Shown: one piece after another, positions 22,641 to 32,391 of the stretch
Position numbering within the stretch: the first letter of the stretch is position 1
Layout of the letters: each line of letters begins with the position of its first letter
Virus record (IMG/VR): IMGVR_UViG_3300042458_001375
Span: 1-48,647 of that record
Length of the DNA stretch: 48,647 nucleotides
Reading direction: 5' to 3' (one strand)
Origin: a virus
Notes under the pieces: model-generated
The model's database searches: none
Told to the model about the DNA's origin: nothing
The model's input: only the letters and a program-made list of their open reading frames with translations
Program-made: the position numbers and the translations under genes

Positions 22641-25148
22641 TTATTCTCCTAACCATATTGCTTGAAACCAAGACCTAGTTACTTCTTGTGTTCTTGCATT
22701 TGCATTAGAACCATTATTAATAATATTTACATAGTCAGTTGAGCCATTTAGATATAAAATTTTTCTTACTTGTTGTATTATTGAAGATATTGAACCCGCT
22801 ATTCCTATAGTACTGCCATTTTTTTGTATTCCCATATTAGCTTCTCCATTTCTATAGACATCATAACTAGCCGCAATTTCCCAATAACCTGCTTTTAGTG
22901 GTGTAAAGGTATAAGTTGAAGTATTAAACCATGCACTTGATACATTTACACTATTATTCACAATACTATATCTACAAGTATCATTAGTAAAACTACCTGG
23001 TAAAGTATAAACAACGTCTGCATATGCTTCAAGTAAATAAAGTGCTACACTTGTTCCAGATGAACCACTTGTTCCAGATGTACCGCTACTCCCAGATGAA
23101 CCACTTGTCCCTGATGAGCCACTAGAACCTGAAATACCACTTGTTCCTCCTATTGCACCAGTAGATGTTAAAACAAATGAATAATTACTATTCCCTTCTG
23201 TATAATATGTAACATTTTTTGATGAACCTTGTTGATTATTAAGATATATTCTAACAATCATCCTATTAGTTGGATTGATTGTTGTTGTTGGTAAAGTTAT
23301 ATCAACATTTGCCTCAACTGGTGTTGACCCATCTAACCAATTTATAAGACTAACATTTGATGTTATTATTGGTCCAATTGTTTGTCCACTAAAATTAGCC
23401 AATTGTATCTCAACATAAACATCCATCAAATCATTTTGATTTGTTTTTAAGAAATGTAAATGAAATTTTTGTGTCCCACCTGGTATTACAGAAAAACCTA
23501 ATTCAGGCGTTATATAATCTGAAACTAATGTCCCTGTTGAATTACCTGGAACTAATATAACAACACTTTGTTGTGGTGTGTCAAGTGGAGTAATTGATAG
23601 GGCTTTATACCCATTAACATCTGAATTTTGGCTTTCATTGAAATAATAAACTTGACCTGCACTTATACCTTGTAACCCACTACTACCTGACGTACCACTT
23701 GTTCCTGACGTGCCTGATGTTCCATCTATACCTGATGTTCCGCTGCTTCCAGATGAACCACTTGTCCCATCTATACCTGATGTTCCGCTGCTTCCAGATG
23801 AACCACTTGTTCCCTCTGTGCCTGATGTTCCTGAACTGCCAGATGAACCACTTGTTCCAGATGTTCCATTACTCCCACTTGTACCTGATGTACCATTAAC
23901 ACCAATAACAACACCACCATATATCTTTAATATACAATTTGGTGTTGGTGGTGGATTAGCATTATTGATTACTAAAGTTGTACCTGACAATATGGTATAA
24001 TCTACATCATATTGTTGCAATTGCCCATTATAAAAAAATAAATGATTACCTATATCAACAGATTCAGATATTGTAAATGTTCTATTAGAATTATTCTGAA
24101 CTCCTGTTATTTCTAATTCAGTTAATGGATTACCAGATGAACCACTTGTTCCAGATGAACCACTTGAACCACTTGTTCCAGATGTTCCAGATGTTCCATT
24201 AAAACCAATAACAACACTACCATATATCTTTAATATACAATTTGGTGTTGGTGGCGGATTAGCATTATCAATTACTAAAGTTGTGCCTGATAATATGGTA
24301 TAATCTACACCATATTGTTGCAATTGCCCATTATAAAAAAATAAATGATTACTTATATCAACAGATTCAGATATTGTAAATGTTCTATTAGAATTATTCT
24401 GAACTCCTGTTATTTCTAATTCAGTTAATGGATCACCAGATGAGCCACTTGTTCCAGATGTTCCTGCTAAACCACCAGATGTACCACTTGTTCCAGATGT
24501 CCCCGTTGTTCCCCCACTAATACTAATGCTAAACCCTGATATTGGTATTGTATTCCCTGAACTATCATATAAATATAATGTGGTATCTCCTGAACTATAT
24601 GTTCCACCTGTGATATAAATCTCTGGATTGAACTCAACCCATCTTGCATCCCCTCTTGTTACTCCACTTATGCCTTCAATGGTTGACCCTGTCCAAGCAT
24701 TTAACAATAATTTACCTTCATCTGTATTATCATATATCTGATAACCAAAATCAATATTTACAACAGAACCAACATTTATAGCATTATTAAATAATGTTTC
24801 ATAGTTTGGTATTTGGTATTGATATGTCTTATTATTCTCATAAACATAAGCAATCATACCAAGTTTTCTCCTTCCAGAAGAAATCCCATCTGAATATAAA
24901 TTGACTACATTTGGAAAATTGTTTGGTGCATTATAACTAAAATCAATGGGAATGGTATTTCCTGAATATAATATTGTCCCTGTTGCACCACTTGGTATGT
25001 TAAAATTTAAATCACTTAATTTAAAAACCTCGTAAAAACCACCAACTTGGAATGAACTAAAATTGCTTCCGGTATTTGAATCTGTCCTAACTGAATTTGG
25101 CCCAGATAGTACAACTGATGATTTAGGATTTTTATAATTAAAACTCAT
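22641..25148 (-). CDS. Collagen-like tail fibre with duplicated domain and C1q-like head
   Basis: This 835-residue protein has an N-terminal beta-rich region (residues 1-220), then TSG/GSS linkers. Two almost identical domains follow (about 240-317 and 341-418; core TFTISESVDI, HLFFYNGQLQQY, DYTILSGTTLVI), then a longer collagen-like stretch to about 495. A beta-sandwich-like region (about 496-666), another linker, and a C-terminal 130-residue domain with C1q/TNF features complete it (YTFTPLKAGYWEIAASY, NGSTIGIAGS, VRKILYLNGSTDYVNI, RSWFQAIWLGE). Collagen-like shaft plus C1q head is a trimeric ligand-binding design. It shares the NGQLQQY domain with the giant fibre downstream. TATTTATA lies 19 bases upstream. 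Its role is most likely a second fibre or fibre tip. Confidence 0.8.
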   Translation of the reverse strand: MSFNYKNPKSSVVLSGPNSVRTDSNTGSNFSSFQVGGFYEVFKLSDLNFNIPSGATGTILYSGNTIPIDFSYNAPNNFPNVVNLYSDGISSGRRKLGMIAYVYENNKTYQYQIPNYETLFNNAINVGSVVNIDFGYQIYDNTDEGKLLLNAWTGSTIEGISGVTRGDARWVEFNPEIYITGGTYSSGDTTLYLYDSSGNTIPISGFSISISGGTTGTSGTSGTSGGLAGTSGTSGSSGDPLTELEITGVQNNSNRTFTISESVDISNHLFFYNGQLQQYGVDYTILSGTTLVIDNANPPPTPNCILKIYGSVVIGFNGTSGTSGTSGSSGSSGTSGSSGNPLTELEITGVQNNSNRTFTISESVDIGNHLFFYNGQLQQYDVDYTILSGTTLVINNANPPPTPNCILKIYGGVVIGVNGTSGTSGSNGTSGTSGSSGSSGTSGTEGTSGSSGSSGTSGIDGTSGSSGSSGTSGIDGTSGTSGTSGTSGSSGLQGISAGQVYYFNESQNSDVNGYKALSITPLDTPQQSVVILVPGNSTGTLVSDYITPELGFSVIPGGTQKFHLHFLKTNQNDLMDVYVEIQLANFSGQTIGPIITSNVSLINWLDGSTPVEANVDITLPTTTINPTNRMIVRIYLNNQQGSSKNVTYYTEGNSNYSFVLTSTGAIGGTSGISGSSGSSGTSGSSGSSGTSGTSGSSGTSVALYLLEAYADVVYTLPGSFTNDTCRYSIVNNSVNVSSAWFNTSTYTFTPLKAGYWEIAASYDVYRNGEANMGIQKNGSTIGIAGSISSIIQQVRKILYLNGSTDYVNIINNGSNANARTQEVTRSWFQAIWLGE
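23895..24432 (-). repeat. Direct duplication of an approximately 235-bp domain-coding segment
   Basis: The segments about 23895-24129 and 24198-24432 are nearly identical, offset by 303 bases, and code the two NGQLQQY domains of the 835-residue fibre. Few changes separate them, so duplication or gene conversion is recent. Confidence 0.85.
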
Positions 25149-25167
25149 TAACTAATTTATTATTTTT

Positions 25168-25175
25168 TATAAATA
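25168..25175 (-). promoter_or_regulatory. TATTTATA element before the C1q-head fibre
   Basis: The minus-strand TATTTATA lies 19 bases upstream of the ATG at 25148. The 93-base gap 25149-25241 also holds a weak inverted repeat (AACCAT / ATGGTT around 25193-25211). Confidence 0.4.
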
Positions 25176-25241
25176 TATAAAATTACATTTTAACCATAAC
25201 TTAAATGGTTGTAAATGTTATTCTATTTGTTGGTGTTGAAA

Positions 25242-26687
25242 TTAAATTGGTGTAGGAGTTGGTGTTGGAGTTAATGTGTTTGTTGGTGTAGGAGTTGCTG
25301 TATTTGTTGGCGTCTTTGTGTTAGTAGGAGTAATTGTCCTTGTTGGGGTAGGGGTTTTAGTTTGAGTCATAGTTATAGTTGGTGTTGGTGTTAATGTATT
25401 TGTTGGTGTTGGAGTTGGTGATGGGCATATTGTTGAACCAGTAATAACCCCAACTGAATCAGTTGAATAGCAATATCCGTTTATGCTAAAATTCTTTGCC
25501 CCATTCCAACTGCTATCGTCATTGTTTATACATGATTGAAAATCAATATAATATTTCTGACCATTTGCACCATTAAATGTTGTTGTTTTTCCACATATTC
25601 TGGTATTTGCAACCTCCCTACAAACATCATAACAAGATAATACTGATGGGGTTGACGGATCCAAATAAACATCAAAACAATTGCAACCATTTAAATCTGG
25701 TATTAAGGAATTTCCCTTAAAATATATTTTGTTATCATTATTTAATCTGAAATTTGTATTGCTAAATGTTGTATATATATGATAATAATTTTGTGGAATT
25801 GTGAAGCCACTATATATTACCGTTAATTCTGCATATAATAAATTTGTATTAACCGGGACTAATGATGTTGAATCCCCATATTCATTAACCCCAATGTTGC
25901 TAACAAGATTTCTATTTGTGTCCATATTTGGTATAACCCAAGTATACCAAGAATAACCTGTTGTCAAATATGCTGGAACTTCATGCGTCTTGAATAAATA
26001 AGCTTGAATTAAATTACCATATTCATCAAATCCACCACTATTTTGGCGTATCTTTGTTGTTCTTACTTGTGGTGCATTTGCTCCCCAACCTGAAAAGGAT
26101 ATATACCTATTAATCTGGTCATTAAATGTTGCTGCACTTATTGATGGAGCAATACCATTTGAAAATCCCCTAAATAAACTACCACCAGATGACATCCAAG
26201 AATTGAACTCCACATTCATACTAACTGGCTCAATAAATAAATAAGCCTCATACTCTTCCGGTGTTGTTGGGGTAACTGTTGGAGTTATGGTTGGTGTTGG
26301 AGTATTTGTCTTTGTTGGGGTATTTGTTGGTGTTGGAGTGTTTGTTGATGTTACAGATGGTGTTGGCGTCTGTGTTGGCGTCTTTGTTGGCGTCTGTGTT
26401 ATAGATGGTGTTATACTTGGGGTTGGTGTTATAGATGGTGTTGGAGTTGGGGTTGTGCATAAAATCTCAAGAGTTATTCCAGCCAAAAATTGCTCTCTTG
26501 TTATATTGCTATATATTGGCTCACTATCAATTGTATCAATATAAAAATTAAATGGACCTTTTGAGTGAGATGAGGGATTTAATTGTAAGAAATACCTTGA
26601 ACAAGCAGTAACCCCTGTTATCTCATTCTCTATGCTATTCTCACATATTGGATCAATATTTACTACAATTAATTTATATGTTGCCAT
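25242..26687 (-). CDS. PT-rich virion-type protein
   Basis: This 481-residue protein begins with a 75-residue domain with two cysteines. A Thr-Pro-rich linker follows (about residues 78-142, TPTPTNTPT type). The central 250-residue beta-rich domain contains a cysteine-rich part (GCNCFDVYLD, SCYDVCREVAN, RICGK). The protein ends in a second PT-rich run to the terminus. A C terminus made entirely of PT repeats is unusual. Another frame beyond the stop reads TPTNRITFTTI and then stops, suggesting a past frameshift. It abuts the 183-residue gene with no gap. PT-rich tracts are possible sites for O-glycosylation or prolyl hydroxylation, but this is inferred. Probably a tail-decoration or adhesin protein. 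Confidence 0.55.
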   Translation of the reverse strand: MATYKLIVVNIDPICENSIENEITGVTACSRYFLQLNPSSHSKGPFNFYIDTIDSEPIYSNITREQFLAGITLEILCTTPTPTPSITPTPSITPSITQTPTKTPTQTPTPSVTSTNTPTPTNTPTKTNTPTPTITPTVTPTTPEEYEAYLFIEPVSMNVEFNSWMSSGGSLFRGFSNGIAPSISAATFNDQINRYISFSGWGANAPQVRTTKIRQNSGGFDEYGNLIQAYLFKTHEVPAYLTTGYSWYTWVIPNMDTNRNLVSNIGVNEYGDSTSLVPVNTNLLYAELTVIYSGFTIPQNYYHIYTTFSNTNFRLNNDNKIYFKGNSLIPDLNGCNCFDVYLDPSTPSVLSCYDVCREVANTRICGKTTTFNGANGQKYYIDFQSCINNDDSSWNGAKNFSINGYCYSTDSVGVITGSTICPSPTPTPTNTLTPTPTITMTQTKTPTPTRTITPTNTKTPTNTATPTPTNTLTPTPTPTPI

Positions 26688-27239
26688 TTAACAATCTATT
26701 ATTTTAAAATAACTACAAGAATTTATATCTTTTATGGTAACAATAACTTGATTTGACCCAGAAAATCTATTGGGGACATCAATGGTAAGTGGTAATATTC
26801 CAGTATTTGTTATTGTTGTAATATAAGTTTCATAATTCCTATTTATGTCTGATATATAAATACCAAATGGTGGAGTTCCTATTATAGATGTTAATGTTAT
26901 TTTATTATTTGATGAGGCAATTGGAATATACCCTGGAGTTGAAGATGGGGTTGGAGTTGGAGTTGGAGTAATTGATGTAATATCAGTTATACTATAAACA
27001 ATATCACAATTAATATAACAATTTAATTTCTTTGTTGTTCTGCATCCTTCACTATCCTCAATAATAATGGTAACTTGGGGAGCTGAATTAAATATAATAG
27101 GTAATTCATATGTTATATCAACCACCAAAGGTAATGTTGTTACTTGACCCAGATAGTTTTCATTCCCCCCAAATGCATCAGATACATATATATTTAAAGG
27201 AGTTGCCCCACTTATACTTGAAATAATAATGTTTGTCAT
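26688..27239 (-). CDS. Two SprB-like half domains joined by a PT linker
   Basis: This 183-residue protein consists of two similar 80-residue units (ISSISGATPLNIYVSDAFG and LTSIIGTPPFGIYISDINR), each ending in a VTIxIxDxxxC segment, separated by [13 protein letters not shown]. Each unit resembles the beta-sandwich core of SprB-type repeats and the small protein at 8024. The start overlaps the upstream 728-residue SprB protein by four bases (ATGA), and the end abuts the PT-rich protein, so all three are co-translated. It is probably a linker or decoration subunit of the same appendage; function unknown. Confidence 0.55.
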   Translation of the reverse strand: MTNIIISSISGATPLNIYVSDAFGGNENYLGQVTTLPLVVDITYELPIIFNSAPQVTIIIEDSEGCRTTKKLNCYINCDIVYSITDITSITPTPTPTPSSTPGYIPIASSNNKITLTSIIGTPPFGIYISDINRNYETYITTITNTGILPLTIDVPNRFSGSNQVIVTIKDINSCSYFKIIDC

Positions 27240-29425
27240 AATTTACAAGATATATCATAATCTATTTTCAATTTTATGGTTAATACTTGTGAGGTTATAC
27301 TATCTCCTGGTTCTGCTATGATGTTTATTGTATTTGTTATTAAGTCATAAGACACACTCTGTATTCCTGGGATTCCAAGTAATCCTTTTAGGGTATTACC
27401 AGCCAACAAATCAACTATGGATTCTGCATAAACCGAATCTGTTGGAACATCTGTTCTTGTATATCCTGTGTAGAATGTATTTCCACTTGTGATACCACTT
27501 GGTTCTAACGTATATTCTGTTGTGAAGATTGCTGAGTTTAAATTACATTTTGGATCGATTATAGTGGTTGATCCACTAAACTCCATATTCACCAAATCAC
27601 TAAAGCCCTCATTCAAGAAATCTAATAATCCAAATTTATTTATTGAATTTATCCCAAATACTTTTGAATCAACAATGTATGTTTGATACGACTTTACTGT
27701 ACTAAAACAACTTATACTTACATCTCTGGTTAATGAACAACCATTATTATCCACAATTGTTAATGAATAATCACCACTAGTTAACCCAGTTGCTGATATT
27801 GATTGTGGATTACCAGATACATTACTTGACCAAGTGTATGTAAAAGGTGGCAACCCATCAGTTATCAAAGCTGTTATTGTACCATCATTACCATTCACAC
27901 ATGATGTTGGATATAATGAAAAATCCAAATAATTACTTGTGGGTATTGTTAATACTTTTATCTGCTCACAACCAGTTGAATCAATAACTCTTAAAGTCTT
28001 ATTCCCATCTCTTAAATTTGTAAAAGTATATCCTGTTAAATTTGTATCTAAAATGCTATTTACATCATCCAAATAAAAATCGTATGGGGGTGTGCCCCCT
28101 GTTGTAATATATGCAAAAAGAGTACCATTGTTTGAATTACAAGTTGTCCCAGTTAATGAATAATTTAATTCAAATTTATCTTCAGCAATAATTGTCACTT
28201 CTTCATCATAGTAACAACCTGAAGAATCTTGCATATAAACTGTATATGTACCAGTTCCTAAATTGGTAAATAAATAATTTGTTGAAGTTGTGGTATTTGT
28301 TATTGTATCCCCACTTGGTTGAATTAACCCATAAGTATATGGTCCAGTTCCCCCCAATATATTAATTGATATAATCCCATTAGATGAGCCACATAATGAA
28401 TTTGTTCCAATAAATTCAACGCTTGAAACAGAATTTTCACTAACTAAACTTGTTGTAATATCAAGTGAACATAATGCACCATCTATAACCCTTATGTCAT
28501 AAGTACCAGATGTTAATCCAGTAATCACAATGTTATTACTATATGTTATATCATAAAATCCTGTACTTGCTGAAAAATAATATGGCGCAGTACCTCCACT
28601 AATGGTAACGTCTAAAGAACCTGTTGCAGTAAAGCATGATGGTTGTGTGGGAATTATCTGTAATAATCCCATAGATTCTGCCTCTTCAACTATAATTATT
28701 TTGGTGTTAACACAGCCTTGACCATCTGTAACACTAACAGAATAAGAATCTGTGGGTAAATTTGTGATTGTATTCCCAGTTGCTCCATTGTTCCAAAAAT
28801 AACTATAAGGCCCAGGATTTGTTTGACCTGTTATGTATATTGCACCTGTTGATCCAGTAAAGCAAGGTGAATTTTTAACAATAAAATAACCATAATCAAA
28901 TGATGTGGAATTTTTTATTATAAAATTTTCTGTTTTTGCTGTACAACCCCCAATATCTTCAACATAAATATAATAAGTGTCTGCACTTAAATTTTCAAAA
29001 ATAATTTCCTCCGAATTAAAAATATTGTTTGATATTAAGGTATTTCCACTAGTATATAAATAACAATCTGTTGTTGAAAATAGAGATGTTGTTGTTCCAG
29101 TTACTGAACCATTTGAATCCCCACATGTTGAATTGATTGTTGACAATATTGAGGTACAAACTCCACTAGATATTGGAATATTTAAATAAAATTCTAAATT
29201 ATCTGGAGCAGTTGAATCATTCACTCTAACCCCATAAGTTGTTGCTGATAAACTTGTAATTAATACTGGTTCAGTTATTGTTATATAAGGGGTACTATCA
29301 ATATATGGATTAATAAATTCAATACTATAAGGTGGCGTTCCTCCACTTAATTCAAGAAGTATTGCACCAGAATTTGTATTAGTGCAGTCGCCTGTTAAAC
29401 TCAAAAAATAATCAAATGCTGCCAT
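27236..29425 (-). CDS. Multi-SprB-repeat adhesin-like tail protein
   Basis: The protein has 729 residues from the ATG at 29425; the frame is open three codons further to a TTG, but the ATG forms TAATG with the upstream stop and is preferred. Seven SprB-like repeats follow one another, with signatures such as CFTATGSLDVTISGGTAPYYF, CGSSNGIISINILGGTGPY, CNSNNGTLFAYITTGGTPPY and the closing GTYTVYMQDSSGCYY. The final 160 residues are not repetitive and may dock onto the baseplate. SprB repeats belong to Bacteroidota gliding and surface adhesins. Here they sit directly behind tail protein I, so the protein is most likely a host-surface-binding tail component. Confidence 0.72.
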   Translation of the reverse strand: MAAFDYFLSLTGDCTNTNSGAILLELSGGTPPYSIEFINPYIDSTPYITITEPVLITSLSATTYGVRVNDSTAPDNLEFYLNIPISSGVCTSILSTINSTCGDSNGSVTGTTTSLFSTTDCYLYTSGNTLISNNIFNSEEIIFENLSADTYYIYVEDIGGCTAKTENFIIKNSTSFDYGYFIVKNSPCFTGSTGAIYITGQTNPGPYSYFWNNGATGNTITNLPTDSYSVSVTDGQGCVNTKIIIVEEAESMGLLQIIPTQPSCFTATGSLDVTISGGTAPYYFSASTGFYDITYSNNIVITGLTSGTYDIRVIDGALCSLDITTSLVSENSVSSVEFIGTNSLCGSSNGIISINILGGTGPYTYGLIQPSGDTITNTTTSTNYLFTNLGTGTYTVYMQDSSGCYYDEEVTIIAEDKFELNYSLTGTTCNSNNGTLFAYITTGGTPPYDFYLDDVNSILDTNLTGYTFTNLRDGNKTLRVIDSTGCEQIKVLTIPTSNYLDFSLYPTSCVNGNDGTITALITDGLPPFTYTWSSNVSGNPQSISATGLTSGDYSLTIVDNNGCSLTRDVSISCFSTVKSYQTYIVDSKVFGINSINKFGLLDFLNEGFSDLVNMEFSGSTTIIDPKCNLNSAIFTTEYTLEPSGITSGNTFYTGYTRTDVPTDSVYAESIVDLLAGNTLKGLLGIPGIQSVSYDLITNTINIIAEPGDSITSQVLTIKLKIDYDISCKL

Positions 29426-32391
29426 TATTCGCAAATTAAAGTTATATCAATACCAACGTTTATCACCAATGTACTATCATATGTATTTTCATTGTTGCAA
29501 GCAAAATCAACAAAAGTAACATTGTTATTGTTTGGTAAAGAATAATTTATATCATATTTGGTCACCCCTTCTAATCCTGTTAAAACTGCTGAATTCCAAG
29601 CAGAACTAGTAGGAACATCATCACTACCCAAACCATTATAAAACTCAACTTTGGATACTATTGTATTATTTAATATTATTTCAACATACCAAGTTGTCAA
29701 TACATTATCACTAGAACATGTATCACTAAAATCAAGTTTTGCCTCTGAAATACTATCACCCAAAATATCATTAAATGATTTTGATGGATAAACTAGAAGA
29801 TTAATATTATTTTTATCGCATATATCTTTAAATATTGGTGAAGTGATATACTCGTCTCCATCTGCAATTGATGTTAAACCAAATACCACAACACCATTGC
29901 CTGTTGTTATCACTTGTGGTGATGTTCCTCCAGTTATACTAAATCTTTTATATGCATATTTTTGTCTATGAAATGGTGAATTCTCATATTTAACACCCCC
30001 CATCCATAATGTTGTTGCTGGAATCATTTGTTCAACAAGATTAATCCAATTTGGGTTAATCCCATTCACATATTCAATTAATTTATCATAAGTATATTGA
30101 TTGGTATCAATATTATTAGTTATCTTTGCTTCAATATATTTCCAAAATATGGATTGTAATACTGGATATCCCCCGGTTTTACCATCTGTGATGTATAACC
30201 TATTCCTAACATTAATCATATCATTTGCAAAAGTTTGAGCAAATTCAAAAAATGATTTTGATTTTGGTTGTGGATTAATTATGGTTGAATCTGTTCCCCC
30301 AGTTGTAGGATAAGGATATGTTAATCCAGATTGCGGAATTGGGTAATCCTTTTCTCTTGATTGAACCCATATATCATAAAGCAATCCTTGTGCTGGATTT
30401 AAAAATAAACTAACATTTTTTACATTTAACAATAATCTCTCATCTGGTAAAGTATAATAAGCATTATAATCCCCATCAGATGAATTTCTTAATAATAAAT
30501 TAGAACTATTCCAAGATTTTTTATTATCAATAACTTTCTCCAAACTAAACCCCTCATCAATGTATGGAAATTTCCTTAACCTATCCAAATATTTTTCACC
30601 ATACGTTAATTTCTCAAATTCAACCCCATAAGTTATTTCAGTCCCAACTTGCCTTCTGGTATTAACTTGTAAACTTCTATGTTCAGGAGTTAATTGATAC
30701 CAACCTGCCCCCATCTGAAAGAAAAAATCATCTGTTTCTTTTATCTGTGGATAACCTGTTGTCACATCAAGGGGGTAATTAACTTTAGTGGTATTTACAA
30801 TTCTGGTATTTGCTGTAAATGCACTATATGTTCTACCTGAAAGTGGATATGTTGTACTTAATACAATTGGATCATTATCAATATATGACCCAGTATTAAT
30901 TTTAACTAATTCAGAATTAAATTTATCTAAATTTATTTTTTGGTCAGCCAAATAAATATGTTCATTAAATTCTATTAATGCATCTGGTATGCCAAATAAT
31001 TTAAGAATAAACTCAATGGATTTTCTTGTCCCCTTGGATTTGAAAAGGTAAAATGAATTTATAACCAAATTTCTATAAAAAGAATAGTTTAATTCTAATG
31101 GAGTTTGTGAACGATTATATGCTGGAAATTTAAAATCACTATTATTTCCAAATAAAGATTCAACTAAAGTCTGATCCGTTATAAATTGGAAATTCTCTGC
31201 CCAACCTAATGTATTTGCCAAATTTGATAATAATTGTGATGGTATATCATTTTTTGGGGTATAATTAACAGAATTCATAAAAGCAAGAGAATCAATAAAC
31301 TTCTTAACTTCATCAAAACTTCTACCATATATCTGTAAAACACTTTCAACCCTTCTGTCAAATGTATCAAATTCTTTCAAAGAGTCTGAAACCAAAAATC
31401 TTGAAATTAAATTTGTCCTAACACTATCAAAGTATTCTGCAATTTCTTGTAATTCATTTATATAATTGGTGAAACTTGAACTTGAAATGTCAATATTCCA
31501 AATACCATCTAATGGAAATGTAATATCCCTATTATATACCAAAAATTCCCCATTGATATTTTCTTCTGGGACTTGTAAAGTCATAGTATATTTTGGTATG
31601 GATATGGTATTTAGCATATATTGCTCAATCTCATCAAAATCAGTTTTTAATACCAAATTATACAAATAATCATTTGGCTTGATGATATAAGAATCAACTG
31701 ATTGAGAACCCCCAGAAAATGGATTACCTTCAACAATAATCTTTAACACCCCAGTATTAAGATTATTTGATTTATCCAAATTTAACAAGGGATAATTTAC
31801 CCCATTTAATTGCAAATCATAATCCAAATAAAATTTTGATAAATTTCTATATTCTGAAATAGCAATTTCCCTAGATTTTATATTAGTTTCAGCATTTTTA
31901 GAAAAATCAATTCCAAATGGGTTATATATTTTTTCAATATTTATATCAAATTCAGTTTCATTTAAAACTTGGTCATATAAAATATTTGTTGCTGTATATC
32001 CTGTACTAAAATTAATATCATATAAATTTATATCAATTGATGCTGGATAATAATTTATTATTTTTGTTATAGATACTGAAAATCTTTTTGCCAATGATCC
32101 ATATAAGGTAAACCCCATAACTTGGGTCAAATCATAGTTGGGGTAAACATTTAATTCCTTTGAAACTAATTCCCTAAAACTACTATTATTATCAATACTT
32201 AAAGATTCAAGAGTTATTGGATTACTAAATGAATTAACATATAAAGTAATAGGGGCATCATCTGTTATGGATGACCTAAACTCAAAAGTTCCAAGCGTTA
32301 ACCCCCCTCCTTCAGTAACTTGAAGTCCAACAATATTATCAAAAACTCCAACCCCACTACCAGGTGAATCTGTTATAATTATTTTTGGCAT
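29425..32391 (-). CDS. Baseplate protein containing a tail protein I-like domain
   Basis: This 988-residue protein carries, at about residues 380-500, the pattern of phage tail protein I (P2 gpI; also part of T4 gp7): SQLLSNLANTLGWAENF, LNYSFYRNLVINSFYLFKSKGTRKSI, EFILKLFGIPDALIEF. The KGT segment and following helix are the most characteristic. N- and C-terminal extensions are beta-rich and specific to this phage. Together with gp25/W and gp6/J upstream, it completes the wedge set. One-base overlaps (TAATG type) join it to the genes on both sides. Role: baseplate wedge connecting the inner plate to fibres. Confidence 0.7.
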   Translation of the reverse strand: MPKIIITDSPGSGVGVFDNIVGLQVTEGGGLTLGTFEFRSSITDDAPITLYVNSFSNPITLESLSIDNNSSFRELVSKELNVYPNYDLTQVMGFTLYGSLAKRFSVSITKIINYYPASIDINLYDINFSTGYTATNILYDQVLNETEFDINIEKIYNPFGIDFSKNAETNIKSREIAISEYRNLSKFYLDYDLQLNGVNYPLLNLDKSNNLNTGVLKIIVEGNPFSGGSQSVDSYIIKPNDYLYNLVLKTDFDEIEQYMLNTISIPKYTMTLQVPEENINGEFLVYNRDITFPLDGIWNIDISSSSFTNYINELQEIAEYFDSVRTNLISRFLVSDSLKEFDTFDRRVESVLQIYGRSFDEVKKFIDSLAFMNSVNYTPKNDIPSQLLSNLANTLGWAENFQFITDQTLVESLFGNNSDFKFPAYNRSQTPLELNYSFYRNLVINSFYLFKSKGTRKSIEFILKLFGIPDALIEFNEHIYLADQKINLDKFNSELVKINTGSYIDNDPIVLSTTYPLSGRTYSAFTANTRIVNTTKVNYPLDVTTGYPQIKETDDFFFQMGAGWYQLTPEHRSLQVNTRRQVGTEITYGVEFEKLTYGEKYLDRLRKFPYIDEGFSLEKVIDNKKSWNSSNLLLRNSSDGDYNAYYTLPDERLLLNVKNVSLFLNPAQGLLYDIWVQSREKDYPIPQSGLTYPYPTTGGTDSTIINPQPKSKSFFEFAQTFANDMINVRNRLYITDGKTGGYPVLQSIFWKYIEAKITNNIDTNQYTYDKLIEYVNGINPNWINLVEQMIPATTLWMGGVKYENSPFHRQKYAYKRFSITGGTSPQVITTGNGVVVFGLTSIADGDEYITSPIFKDICDKNNINLLVYPSKSFNDILGDSISEAKLDFSDTCSSDNVLTTWYVEIILNNTIVSKVEFYNGLGSDDVPTSSAWNSAVLTGLEGVTKYDINYSLPNNNNVTFVDFACNNENTYDSTLVINVGIDITLICE

